Below are positions 1 through 13,100 of a DNA stretch of 64,000 bases, piece by piece; the stretch's first letter is position 1; each line of letters starts with the position of its first letter. The stretch comes from Ophiodon elongatus (taxonomy: Eukaryota > Chordata > Actinopteri > Perciformes > Hexagrammidae). The notes beneath the pieces were generated by a model that was not told the DNA's origin, made no database searches, and was given only the letters and a program-made list of their open reading frames with translations. The stretch lies in NCBI GenBank assembly GCA_016806645.1, contig JACSYO010001880.1, positions 694,501-758,500 on the forward strand, given 5' to 3'. The position numbers and the translations under genes were made by a program.

Positions 1-274
1 CATTATTGGATCAATTTTAACATTATGTTGCAGAGAATAAAGAAATCACTTATCTCCTGTTCAATCGTCACACAAATATGTATGTGTACAAGTTTGTAAT
101 TTCTATAACAAATCAGTTATTTATAGGTTCTTTTGTCAAATAAATCAGGTTGTAAATTTGGATGTGCATTAAATGTGCTGAGTGAGCAAACATATTTGTC
201 ATGATTGAAATTTTAGGAATCACCAAACCTACTGTGAAAGTAAACAATTACGCTAGTGGGTGGGACAGCAGGGT

Positions 275-425
275 TTGGGGCTAAATGCCAGCATGCTCAC
301 AATGACAAAGTTAACGGAAATCATGGAACCAAAGTCACTGAAATTCCCCCTCTAGGTACCTTGACTATCTGTACTAAATTTACCATCCAATAATTGTCAA
401 GAAGCTAGCTAGTTGAAGTTGGCTC
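275..425 (-). repeat. Degenerate fish interspersed repeat (family A), antisense fragment
   Basis: The stretch reads as a decayed reverse-strand copy, with internal deletion, of a repeat I recognise as abundant in percomorph fish DNA. Its marks are GCATGCTCACAATGACAA, then ACCAAAGTCACTGAAATTC, then CTGTACTAAATTTACCATCCAATAATTGT. The order of these blocks matches the reverse complement of the copy near 21.2-21.6 kb. Boundaries are approximate and the class (probably non-autonomous) is from memory, not a database search. Confidence 0.55.
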
Positions 426-3329
426 TAAAAAGATGAACACAGCATGAAGATGCGTCCGCTTTCATGTCGACGCGCCAAAATCCCAACGCAGCTGACTCTT
501 TCAATGACCTACGACCCCAAACCCCATGGGGTCTATAGTTGTAGGGGCAGTTTCCTCTCCTGTTGTCCTCTCCAGGCTGCTTTAGACATTCCTGGCCGGG
601 CTTTGTGCAGTTGGCAGGACTGCTGTGATCAGGAGGCTTGCTGACAGACGGACATTCATTCACCTGCTGGTATCGCCTCCGGCATCGACTCCACATTCCT
701 CAGGCAGTGTCAAACTGTCAGAGTCACACCGGGGCTTTATTACAGCTCTGTCTCTCATCCTTCACACACAGTTTAAAGTGAACTCAGGTGAAATCTCAGA
801 TGATGCTGAATAAAAGTTCCCAAAAATGTTAAAACTCTAGTGTCCTTTCGTTTTGATGTTGCTCAGTTTATATTGAAACATTTAAGTGCGGAATTGTTAT
901 GAAATCTGCACGTTGAGCCTGATGAGTATAGCTACACTACAATATACACTATATATCAGTCCAAGGTAACAGGTGGCACTGCAAAAGAATTATCCAATGC
1001 TGATAATTTGATAAGGAACCCCAGAAAGTGGTACAGCAAAATTCATCAGCTTCAGCTCATCCTATGGAACTCTGTGATGTAGGGACTGGGGTAGTTGGGA
1101 AATGATTGTAACTGGCGAGTTAACCTCTAACAGGCTGACCAGCTGGGAATATGATGACACTAGTTCGGCCAAACAGCTCTCCAAGCTTCGTTTTATTTTC
1201 ATGGTTCTGGGCCATTCACTCTGTCTGGCTTTTTATTCCCAGGATTACTTTCATTTAGCGTGGAGTTATAGAAGGGGCTAGCTAACTTGCTGAGCTTGGT
1301 CGCTAATGTAGCAGTAAGGTTTTTTTCTTATTCGAAACGAGGAGTCGTTATCTTTACAGATTGCAAAACCTCCTTGAGGCAAATTTGTGATTTGTGACAT
1401 TCAGCTTGATTTACTTGACTTGACTTAAGTTAATGCAGTTTACTTAAATGATAAAATCAAACAACGCTAATAACTTAACTTTCTCTGTTTTTGCCTCTCA
1501 AGCGCTTCATCCCCTCAAAGGTCAAAACTGTCATGGTGGCTTTTTATCGGTCAGCGGCACAAATCCATGTGTCAAAGTTCACCAGTTGAACTCAATACAC
1601 ACAAATGTATGGATTTACTTTGACCCGACGAGTAAATCTACTGACCACAACAAACTGCATTAGAATTCATTGATTTTGCAAAGGTTTGGTGTGACCAGCC
1701 CTTAACCCTGACCTTAGCCCAAACCTAAATTTGTATACCATTTTTTAGACCATTTTTATAACTCTAATTCAAACTTTATCCTGACACTATTTCAGTAACT
1801 CTTAATTTAAGTAATTCTTAAATCAATGAAAAATCAAACACAATGATATCTAGAAATATTTTACACTATTGTATACTCAGACGCATTACGTTCACTGAAT
1901 TAATAAGAGTATGACTTATATTTCTGTATTACTTGAATACATTTTGCTTCTTACATGTTTACTTATTTTGACGAAATTCTTTTAACTAATATTCAGATTG
2001 CCATAAAACTGTTTTGCATCTTGTTTTGCTGTGAACAACACCACTCATTCTGGTTCTGGAAACTTAACCTTGAAGTAATCAATCCGTCAGGTCTGATGCA
2101 TTTTATCGCTCCAGTTGTTTCAACTTCTGTTTTTGTGCACGTCCCTTGTTGTGCCCCAATAAAGACATTAATCACTTCACGAAATATATACAATTTCAAT
2201 TCTGTGACACATGACGTAATTTCAGCAGCGGAGAATTAAGTGAAATTAAAGTTTTGATTTAGAATCCTTTTTTCCCTTCAAAAAGGGTTGTTAGAAACAT
2301 CGTGTTTGCTTCTGATGCCAAATTAAGTAGAAGACAGAACATAAGAACGTACTTAATCTCCAAAATTGTTTTCACAAACTGTTATTGTCTTCCCTGAATG
2401 GCATTTGGGGGTTTTCTATTTGTGGGTGACTGAAAAGGATGAACATCTTAGCATGGGATTCAGTTGAGTATTTTCAATGTGAAGTCTTACCTGCAGCCTG
2501 AGCCTCAGTCACATTACTGATCTAAAACCAACCCCCTTTATTTTGGATGCAGTTCAGATTAACTTGTGACAAATTTGAGAGAACAAATAACCACTTTGAA
2601 ATAAACGATTGGGTTTGAATGATTGTCAAAGTGCAATAGAACAGTTGGCCCTTATGCCTGTTGAAAGTATCAGCTGTGTTTTAATTGAAGTGTAAAACGT
2701 AATAGAAATGGCTAATTATGTATTTATTTAAACAAATATAAACCACGAGATTAACCCTCCCTGTCCCACTGTTACATAACGCTCAGAGACTATCACTGTT
2801 TTTTTGCAGCCACTTATTGGTTAAGCATAAATCACATCAATAGATGTGGAGCAGGATTAAGTCAGCTATTCTATCCCTCAAACAGATGTTTCTACATAGA
2901 GGTCAAAGGTCATGGCGAAGGCCACATAAACTTGGTCAAAGCAGAAGTTACAAGTGGAAAAAGCAGGTGATTGCAGGACGTGTGACTGTGGGACAGGATA
3001 CATTGTTTTCATTGTTCTGTGCCTTTTTTTTTTACTGTCTTTCAGATTGAAGAAGTGACCGCAGGGGAGAAGGACACGCCTGTTCGTACGGTGTGAGAAA
3101 TCGAGTGGGATGTGTCCTCCTTGTTGGAAACAAATTTATTGTAATACAGCAGCTTTTCCAAAGTTAAACATCAGCTGAACTAAGCGTTTTAAGCATTTTA
3201 CTGATTGAACTGAATTTATGTGTTTTACAAACGATCACAATTTACTGGGTTTATATACTAAATGTTATTACTTTTGGTACTACAGTACAGTACTACACTT
3301 TTGGTTATAACCCCCCCTCCACCACCACC

Positions 3330-3600
3330 ACCATTTAGCATTCATAAACAGTATATAAACACATGATAAATGGTTTATAACACACTGTGATGTAGTTGTA
3401 AGCAGATATAATTGTATAATTGTATGTATTTGGCAACAATTATAACTCGTTCTGTGGATATATCATAATAGAGTAAAATACAGCTTTAATAATATGAAAT
3501 ATGTCTTCACAGGATAAGTTATAATTGTTGATAAATGCTTTACATTAATTAACCCACATAACAGTATTTTTGGTACACATTTTTAAATTGTGATAAGTAT
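3330..3600. repeat. Interspersed repeat (family C), copy 1
   Basis: An AT-rich segment with a run reading TTTATAACACACTGTGATG followed by TAGTTGTAAGCAGATATAA. A diverged relative lies in frem3 intron 8 at about 33080-33240, sharing AACACACTATAATGTAGTTG and similar flanking TTTATAA/ATAAGCATTTA blocks. Two related copies 30 kb apart in non-coding DNA indicate a dispersed repeat. Orientation and family name are not established. Confidence 0.45.
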
Positions 3601-6449
3601 GATATATAAATAAACAAGACAATACAGGACTGTCAGGTTTAAATCAGTGTTCTTGTTTCAATTTAGGATGCAATGTTATTTTTGAAGATCCTGCATTTTG
3701 CTTTTCCATGCTGTTCCCATTCAGTAGTATTAAAGTTTCCGTTATGCTAAAGAAATTGCCATGAATGACATAAATGTATTAAAGAAAAGTGTTCTAACTA
3801 TGTCCTATATGTTTTTTGCAATTATTTACCATTAGAAATTATGTATTTACAATTTGTATAGAGGTTTTGATCAATCCCGGCTAATCTTACCAACCACATT
3901 AATGATAAAAGTGACACCAAAAGCTCTGTTTGTTAGGTGTTCAAGAACTTTTTTTACCAGATATTTCAAATTATTCTTTTTTTAAACTAAAAATAACTTT
4001 ATTAACATTATATAACACCATATGACCTTCAATAATGCAGAACTTTATCCACAAATGTTATTCACAAGTTTCTGATATAGATAAATAAACCGTACATACT
4101 TGCACCCACTGAAATATTGACATCACTTTTCTTGTGCGTCTTTGGCCTGAGAAAATAATGATTAGGTCAATTAGCATTTGTTCAGTCCACCATACTGTGC
4201 CTCTGCTTCTCCGCTGCTGTTCTTTTAGATCCCCCGACCTTGTTTTACTGTAAGTACACACATGAACTCCAGGTGCAAACACATTTAGTTCAAAGGGACA
4301 GTGTTAAAAGACAGGAATCCCCCGGCACTGTGCTGTATACATTCCTGGGTCAGTAGCCGGCTTTCTGATTTTGGAACTGGTGTCTAGTAGAAGACGTATA
4401 GTAAGGTCATTATTGGTGCTAATTAAACCGTAAACAGAAAATTTATAGAGGAGGAACCTTATTTTATATGCTCTTTGTTTCATTTCATTTACTTTGGTTA
4501 AGATAAAACAATTATCTGCTATTTAAAACCAAATAAAGCACAATTAATTGCTGTGTGGGGTTTCAGCTCATCACTAAAGGACTTGCCTATATAAATATGG
4601 ATCTAGATTCCTGTTCAATTTCACGAGCCATATAATATTTTTATAATTTCCATCTATAGTGATGTGTTGCCCAGTGTTTGGGTCTGATCCAGCTGCTATA
4701 TCCAGCCTGTTTCCATGGGCTTCCGCTCTCCTTTAAAGACGAGCACCGGCCTATATCAATCTGCTCGCAGGATGCTTTAATCCACCATTAAGCAGATGAA
4801 ATGTTGCACTGAGCCTGCGGTGCAGCAGTGACGGCAGAAGCGGGTCTAAATTTTGTGCGCGTACCCCTCAAACCTGACCGCAGTCATGGACACCCTGCAC
4901 CAAATCATCCAGTGCAGCAGAACACAAACCTGTTCCTCCTCGGAACTGGATCCAAATGTCTCAGGTCTCAGTATCCTCTATTTATACGGTGTGTATATTT
5001 ACAACAGGCCGGATGATTAGGATGCTAGCGAGTAATGAAGAGAATGTGGGGGCAATCTTCTTCGGCTATTCTAAGGAGTCATGAAGTTTATCAGGGATGA
5101 GAAACCTTGCTGATGTCATTTCTTGTTTTCAAAGAATCGGTCAGAGCTACTTATCTGAGCTACTTCACACCTTCTGCAGGTGATACTTTAAAAAGGAAAC
5201 ATAGATAATCAGATGATCTCAGAGAAATTGAGATCTCTATCTCAAGAGAGGAGAAAATGGAAAGAATCAAAGAGAAGACAAGCAGCAAACATAACTGAGT
5301 CACACATACAGTCAATGCGCATACACAAATGGCAGCACACTAATATTTCTGTATCTACTATGTATTTCATTATATCTATGTGATGCAAAGTAGTGGAAAG
5401 CTTGTGTTGAGATCCAACCGAGCAAACATTAGTTTTAAAGTTGAAGGAGAAATGTAAAATATTTACTAAATTTCAAAAAGAGTGTCCGTATAAAAGAAAA
5501 AAAGCATATAGTTCTCTTCTTGTTACTTTCAAGGCAGGGACTGCTTTTTTGAGGAGTGTCACATTACTGTCCTGTAATGAAACAAGTAGTACGATGATGA
5601 ACTTCATGAGCAAAATGTGACGGTATCTCCACAGTCAAGCGCACAACGTGACATGATAGTCAGCTGCACAATCTTAAAACATGAAAAATGTTTGATGCAG
5701 GAAGACACGGTTTGGTGTTTTCTGGATAATGTATCAAGATAGTGGGGGAGGTCTGAACCCTGGTGTATCTGTTGGTGTCTTAAAACATGGTTGAAATGTA
5801 TTTAGCAGTTATTTTCCTATAAGCTCGCAATAATTTATATATTCTCTTGGATGTGGGGGTTGCAGTTATGTGTGTGTCCGGTAGAGTAGCTCTGATGCTG
5901 CAGACCTTTACCTGCATTTGACCCTCTATATTGTCTCCAGGGACAAACACACACGCTAACAGTGACACATATCAAGTGCCCTGCACAGCTGGACTGATCT
6001 ATTCATCAGCTGTATGAATGCTTGAGATGCTCTTGAGTGATAAGAGTTATGGACAAGCCCAGAATGTGAAGACTGATGATTAAAACTCTTATACTCTTTA
6101 ACCAGAAAACATCCATTAAAGCGTCTGTCACTGTGCTAAATTGAGGAATGTTGTAAGGATTTAAGTTTACCAAGTCATATTTCCTGACCGATTGCATCAA
6201 CTAAATTGTTTGAAGTCATTTAAATAATTTCAAATTTTATTTTTTGTGGTATTCATTTTATTCTTGAGCCTTTGGTGTTAGACAAGTCTATATTATATCA
6301 CATTTTCAAATGAGGTTATATTTACAACCTGTGACATATCCAGTGTTTGTAGCCTACATATATTATCAAATCTAGGTAAGACTGTTGTGACTATATAACT
6401 GATTTTGTTGTCCCTTGTTTGGTTTTAGATGGATGGATAGACAGATGAG

Positions 6450-6700
6450 GCACAGGCAAACATCAGCATGCTAGGCTAACATTCTCATAAGGACAATGCC
6501 ATTGTTGCAGGTTTGGTCCAAGTTTACTACCTGTTAGGTTCCTTGTCAGCTACCAAACATTGAAACAGGAAATACAAAGGGAACCAGAATATTTATGTTG
6601 TCAAGTTTGACGTGTCTATAATGTTTAGCCTACCACGTTCACCGTCTTAGTTTCGAATGTTAACATGCTAACTTTAGCAAATGAGCAATAAACACAAAGT
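6450..6700 (-). repeat. Degenerate fish interspersed repeat (family A), antisense copy
   Basis: The order ACATCAGCATGCTAGGCTAAC, TAATGTTTAGCC, CACGTTCACCGTCTTAGTTT, GTTAACATGCTAACTTTAGC matches the reverse complement of the family A copy near 21.2-21.6 kb, where the same words appear as TAAGATGGGGAACATGGTCAA and CAGCATGTTAGTATTGTCAA. It is strongly diverged and has no coding capacity. Confidence 0.55.
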
Positions 6701-6872
6701 AAATTAAAATCTCATTTGAAATTAGAGGGAAATTGGCTCATGGATAGTGATTGGAAGTTAGCTCAAGAAGGAGATTTTGAAGGGCTTTCATTTTGAAATC
6801 ACACATCAGAATGTCTTGAATGTCTCTGAGTGACAACTTGAGGTGGTCTACTATTACTCTGAAGTGATTAGG

Positions 6873-7107
6873 GTAACCTAACCCTTAACCCTAACCCTAA
6901 GCCTAACCCCCTGACCACCTGACCCCATAACCCTAACCCTAATCCCCTAACCCTAACCCCCTAACGCTAAACCCTAACCCTCTAACCCCCTAACCCCCTA
7001 ACCCTAACCCCCTGACCCTCTAACCCTAACCCTAACCCTAACCCCTAACCCTAACTACCCTAACCCTAATCCTAACCCCCTAACCCTAATCCCTAACCCT
7101 AACCCTA
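6873..7107. repeat. Interstitial telomere-like (CCCTAA)n block
   Basis: About 235 bases built almost wholly from variants of the vertebrate telomeric C-strand hexamer CCCTAA, with units such as CCCTAACC, CCCCCTAA and CCCTAAT. The perfect unit recurs many times, mixed with units carrying extra C. It sits in non-coding DNA some 3 kb upstream of frem3. Immediately before it the sequence reads GATTAGGGTAACC, so one G-strand unit abuts the C-strand array. It is too degenerate to be a functional chromosome end. Confidence 0.9.
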
Positions 7108-10100
7108 TAGTTTGGATTATTAAGTATATGTTACTTGCTCCGACTGTTGCTTAGTCACGTGGATACATTTATTTTGTGTCTTCACCACGAATAATGCTCC
7201 CAATTGACTTTCCATTGGTATTATTTTGTGCTGAGCAACACACAAAAACAGACAATTCATGCCCCTTGACACAAACAAATAGATTGTATTTTGTGACTAT
7301 TTGACGAACTTCCATGCAACTGGGCTGTAAATTATGGAGATCTGCATCTGAATGTGGCTTAATCTTGACAGACGTAACAACTGCACCAAGAGGAAAGAAA
7401 GCAAATCCTGTCCTCTCCCTGTGTAGCTGTTAGGGATACAGGGATGGGATCCACTTGGGCTTTGTTTTCCATCTATCATAAAGTCGTTACCGCCTGCTGT
7501 CATCATTGGCTGCCCCATGGATGAAGAGTTGATCCATGAGCAGTGGGGCTTGGCTTCGACCCAACTTCACTCTCTGTTTACCTTAGACACTCATTAAAGG
7601 CATGTCGTCACTTTGATATCTAAACTGGACAAAGTCAAATTAATGGCTTAACGAAAGCCATGCCGCAGCTCAAGAACCGATGCATTTAGTATCTGTTTTA
7701 TTTTCCATATCAACGATCACTTACAGCTGGGGAGGTAGATTCATTTCTCATACATTCAGGAATCAATATTTGCATTTTCTCTTTTTTAAAAGAGATTGTT
7801 TATTCGCGATCCATATCTGACTCTTTTAGTCCACTGGTTGCTATTTTGCAATACACTTCTTCAATATCGAAAGAATGTGAGTGAAACCCCGGAGTAACAG
7901 AGTATAAAAAGCTTGGTGTGTTTGTTTCTATAGTTACACACTGCGGTGTGTGTGTCCCTGTTTTTATTCTTGGCAGGTCAAGTGAGGAGGGCAAGATTTA
8001 TTTGGGGATGCAATGAAAAGTGTGATAAAGAATGCCTGGATGCATATGGCATCTCTGCTATTTGGCCCACGCTTCAGGGAAGGTTGCTGAGTGTTCACAG
8101 TGTTGCCCTTAAAGCATTATCATGTCCAATAAACAGAGGAACTTTCACAGAATATCAACTCAAATTGGACTTCTTGTATTAATTGTGTGAATAAAGGGGT
8201 CCTTCCAAATATTTTCCCACAACAGATTTTCAATCTTGAATTCTTGTGTTTAGATATTAATTGATCAGAAGCACTTTTCTGTGCTAAACATATTCATCCA
8301 TTATAAAAACGTAACTGTATATAAGATGTATCCTGCTATGCAATAATATATCATCAATGACATAAGTGACGATAAAACTTTCAAAAGTTTCAAAAAATGT
8401 GGTTGAAAGAAATGCACACGGATCACTTCATCAAGTGTCAGGCCCAACTCAAAAGATGATCCATAAAAGGCTACTAGGTATTTTTATCTTAACATGACCT
8501 TGTGCGCCGTACTGAGTACACATTCTCACATTCTCACTGCATCCAGTATGGCTTGATTTCTCCATACTGTGCCAGTATCGCTGCAGTAAAATCCTATTCA
8601 ATGTAATTTTTGGGATATCTGAGATTGGACACTGCAGGGTTTAACTCTTATATTAAGTGATGGCCTTACTGCCAGGGACCAATGTGGACTTGTCAATAGA
8701 GAACTCATATACCTCAGCTTAGCAGTATTTTGAGCTGTGTTGTCCTTTCTCTGTGTGTGTGAGACCAAATAGTGTCCATACACCTGTCCTGTCAGCTGAT
8801 GTCAGGTTATTGTCCCTCTGTGCGAAACTAATGGCCACTCCGGTGCCGAGGTGTCCCACCGACTCGACCTCAGAGTCACTCATGAGAAGAACGTAAAAAC
8901 CTTTGGAGGATCATTTCACAGGTCATGTGCATTCTCAGATTATTCTGATGGTGATAATACACTTTAAATTGTTTTGTTTATTGAAGCCTAGGTAATAAAT
9001 CCAATACCTAATATATTGCATTATATATATTCAAACTTCTTTACAATCTTTAAAAAAAAGAAAAACAGGAAAAAATAATCCTCAATCGTTAAATTACAAG
9101 TTGAGAGAGGTTTAGTTGTGCGCTGCAGAATGATTACCCTGTACACCGAAATAGTTCTGGGATGCCAGATTTAAACTTGACGTAGAGACTTTGATGTTAT
9201 TGTAATTAGTGATTGGTCATTTCATTCAAAATAGTTCCCACTCACTTCATCGCCCTCTGAAGTGTGTGAAATCACTCAATCACAGTCAATGATGATACAT
9301 CAGAGAATAGCAGACTTCAAAGTGACATTAAAACCACCCTTAGAAATACTTGACCAGAATCAATGGCAGTTTATTGCTTAATTTATTCACCTAAAGTGCA
9401 TAGCATTTACCCATTAGAGGGAACAGGCCAGATGCATTCCAAAATAATCCAACATAAGTTTTCTGTACAATTAAATTCCTATGTAAACAATAATTTCCAA
9501 AAGTAAACTTGCAAAAAAACACGACATATTTGATCAACTATCAGTTGACATATTTTCTTGATTTATTTAGAAATGAAGTAGGAGGAGAATAAGAAAATAC
9601 CACAAATGCATAGCTATGGCCTAAATATATAATACATGAATATAAATTGTCAAATTTGTTAAAACTTAAATTAAATATGCAGAAAGTGACAGTAAGTTTA
9701 ATCACACAAACTCCCCTGAATTAGGTTAGTTTTTGCACTGGATTTGATCCCCCCACCTTTTTCGGTGGGAGAAGGGGAGAAGGGGAGAAGGGTGGGTGTT
9801 GGTTGGAGGGAGCAGTTTCACAGTCTTGTCCAATGGTCTTTCTTAAATTAGCCATGGGGGCAGGAGGCTCCCTCCCTGCGCTGACAGAAGGAGGGGCCTG
9901 CGCCTGTCACTGTCTACTGTTTCATTATTACCTGCAGAGCCTTGCAGCATTCACCACACTTGTGTCTCTGTGTGGCCACATAGAAACAGAGAGAGACACA
10001 GAGGACACACTCCAAGGCCCAAACCAACGCAGAGAGTTTTCTTTTTTGATGCTTTTTCCCCACTTGGGACAGCCTGCTACTGCTGACTTGTAAGATAGAT

Positions 10101-10122
10101 TGCAAGGCAACTAGCACTGGAT

Positions 10123-13100
10123 ATGGCTGGTTGTCTGCAAAGTTCCCCACTTTGCCAAAAGTGGGCAATTTTAAAATGTCTGCTTGTGACATTTTCTCTT
10201 AGCCTGTGTTTCGCCTCAGTAGACGCAGAGCCGTTTGACCCGGCTCACCTTTATCACCACAGATCTGGACCTAATGAAGACAACATCATTATCGCTAACA
10301 ATGGGATCAGGGTGCCTTTAGGGAGGTCTGTGTTGCTTGACCCTGTGAATGACCTGGTGACAGAAGTGCAGCCTGGTGACCGCTGCCACATCACAGTTTT
10401 GGACAATGACCCACTGGCCCAGAAACCTGGAATGTTGACCCCGAAAAAGTTCCCCTGTTCATTCGGACCAGATGAAGTGAAATACACTCATTTTGGATCT
10501 CGGAGCCCCAGCAAGGATCGTGTGAAGCTGCAGCTTCGTTATGACTCCCACACGAACACAGTTATCATTCCTTTCATGCTGGAAGTGGAAGTGGTATTCC
10601 AGCAGCTTGAGATCCTCACCAGGAACGTGCCCCTTAATGTTGAAAAGCTCAGCGGTGACAGCAACCCTATTGACAAAAAGGGTATGGAGTTTTCCTTTGA
10701 GGACGAAGTCACACAGTGTAAGATTGCCACTCTGGTCGGCGCTGGAGGTCTTCCCAGGTATGGCACTCTTTTGAATAACCCCTCAAATGGCCAAATGGTT
10801 GACTGTGATGAGTTTGTGAAACAAGGCATTCGCTACAAGCACACAGCTAAAACCAACTCACCAAACAGAGACTATATTCCAATGATGGTAGAGCTGCAGG
10901 ATAACGAAGGCAACACCATAATGCAAGAGCATTTCCAAATAATGGTTAGAATCAGAGAGGGTGCAGAGAATACTGCTCCTAAACCCAGCTTTGTAGCCAT
11001 GATGATGATGGAAGTTGATCAGTTTGTGATGACAGCTATTACAAATGACATGCTGGCTGCTGAAGATGTTGAATCTGACCCGGATGATTTAATCTTTAAC
11101 ATTACTACACCGCTAAGCCCTGAGCAGGGCTATATCATCAGCACAGATGATCAGAACCTGCCTATCACCTCTTTCTATCAAAGAGACATCAAAGATCTTA
11201 AAATAGCATATAAGCCACCTTCAGAGGACTCAGAAGTAGAGAGGATTTTCCAGCTGGAGTTTGAAATTGTAGACACTGATGGTGCTGTGTCTGATACATT
11301 TGCTTTTATGATTGTGGTGAAGCCTATGAATACCTTGGCTCCTGTGGCAACCAAAAATACAGGACAGCTATTGTTTGAAGGGCAGTCCAGAGCTCTCTCC
11401 AGCTCCCAGAATTTAGAGATTAGTGATGAGGACAACCTGGAAGATGTGAGAATAACTGTTGTTGATGGCTTAAAGCATGGAGACCTAACCGTGCTCGGAG
11501 CTCGCAGGAAATTCTTTACACCTGCCGATCTAGACGCCAGCATTGTGGTGTACCAGCATGACGGCAGCGATACCTATAGTGACAACATTATTTTTAGAAT
11601 GACTGATGGCAAAAATGATGTGGAGTTTTTGTTCCCTATCACTATTGCTCCCACTGATGATGAGCCGCCTATTATCAATGCTAACACTGGCCTGGTGCTA
11701 TTTAAGAATGAAGTCATGCAGATTTCTCCCTTCATCCTGAGCGCCACAGATATTGATTCAGAAGACTCCACCATTAAGTTTATCTTGGAGGAGCCCTACT
11801 CAACTGTAGGGGAGCTCCTGCTGAGGCAAGTGGAGCCTCCCTCTGACCCGTCTCTCTGGAAGTTCAGCGAGACAGATGAGATGTTTGAGCAGGTGGTAAC
11901 TGAATGGTTTCAGCAGGATATTCTGGATGGAAAACTGTTCTACCGTCACGTCGGACCCCATAGCATTACCACTGTGATTGATCAGTTTGTGTTCCGGGTC
12001 CAAGATGACAATGACCCTCCTAATCAATCTGGCGAACACATGTTCGCCATCAAAATCCATCCTGTTGATGACCTTGCTCCAGAGCTTTTTCCGGGCACCA
12101 CTCTTCACATGACAGTCCAGGAATACGAGCTAACACACTTCAAGAAGAAATTCTTGTGTTATAGTGATTTAGATTCAGATGACAGGGATCTGAAGTACAC
12201 CATCATTAAGCCCCCAACTGACACAGATGAGAACAATCCAGTCCCCTTAGGTGAAATTGTGCTGACTGACAGCCCAGACACTGTAATTACAGAGTTCACA
12301 CAGGCCCAGGTTAATCACCATAAAGTAGCATACAAGCCTCCAGACCAGGAGCTGGGTATCACTCCAAAAGTGGCTCAGTTCACCTTCATTGTGGAAGACA
12401 CTGCTGGTAACACATTAGATGGACTATTCACCATTTTCCTACAGCCAGTGGACAACAAACCCCCACTTATAACCAACACAGGGTTCACTGTTATGGAAAG
12501 AAGTACATATATCATCACTATGAAAGAGCTGCATGCCACAGACACAGATACAGATGATGAAAATATCATCTTTACCGTGATCCAGATTCCTCGGTACGGG
12601 CTGCTGCAGTATCTGGGGATCGACATGGCAAACGGGGAAACATTTGTACTTGAAGACATTACAAATGGTCACCTAACTTACATCCACGGTGGAGAGGAAT
12701 CCCTCAGTGATGTCATAAAGATTGATGTCAGTGATGGTTTTCATGAGGTACCCATCACCATTAAGGTCACCATTGAGCCAGTTGATGACGAGACCCCAAC
12801 GATTATGCTCCCAGCTGGTCTGATCGGGGCAGCTATCGATGTACTAGAGAACGGTGCCACAGAGATTACAAGTAATGTCATTCAGGGTCGTGATGAAGAC
12901 ACAGATGACCTTATCCTTACTTTCATTGTTGAGAAGCCTCCCAGGCTGGGTGAAATCCTAGTTAATGGTGCTCCCGCTGAGAGATTCACCCAGGAGGACA
13001 TCATCAATGGGGCAGTGGTGTATGCACACACATCCGGTGAAATCGGACCAGTCAAAGAATACGACTCCTTCAACCTTACTCTGTCTGATTTGTCAGAGCA

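Larger units (their letters stand above)
1..10122. other. Gene-poor DNA upstream of frem3
   Basis: I find no supportable protein-coding gene in these 10 kb: the open frames are short, lack recognisable domains and are not joined by convincing splice sites. The stretch is AT-rich and holds degenerate interspersed repeats near 275-425, 3330-3600 and 6450-6700 and a telomere-like block at 6873-7107, each listed separately. The last few hundred bases must contain the frem3 promoter and 5'UTR. A GGGGAGAA-type purine tract at about 9768-9793 and a CCAAT sequence near 9830 lie there, but no TATA box or start site can be assigned from sequence alone. Non-coding 5' exons or enhancers may lie further upstream. 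Confidence 0.6.

Noticed and set aside
6873..7107. Regular short repeats considered as a CRISPR-like or tandem array with spacers
   Set aside because: Units are telomeric hexamers without unique spacers, in a vertebrate genome.
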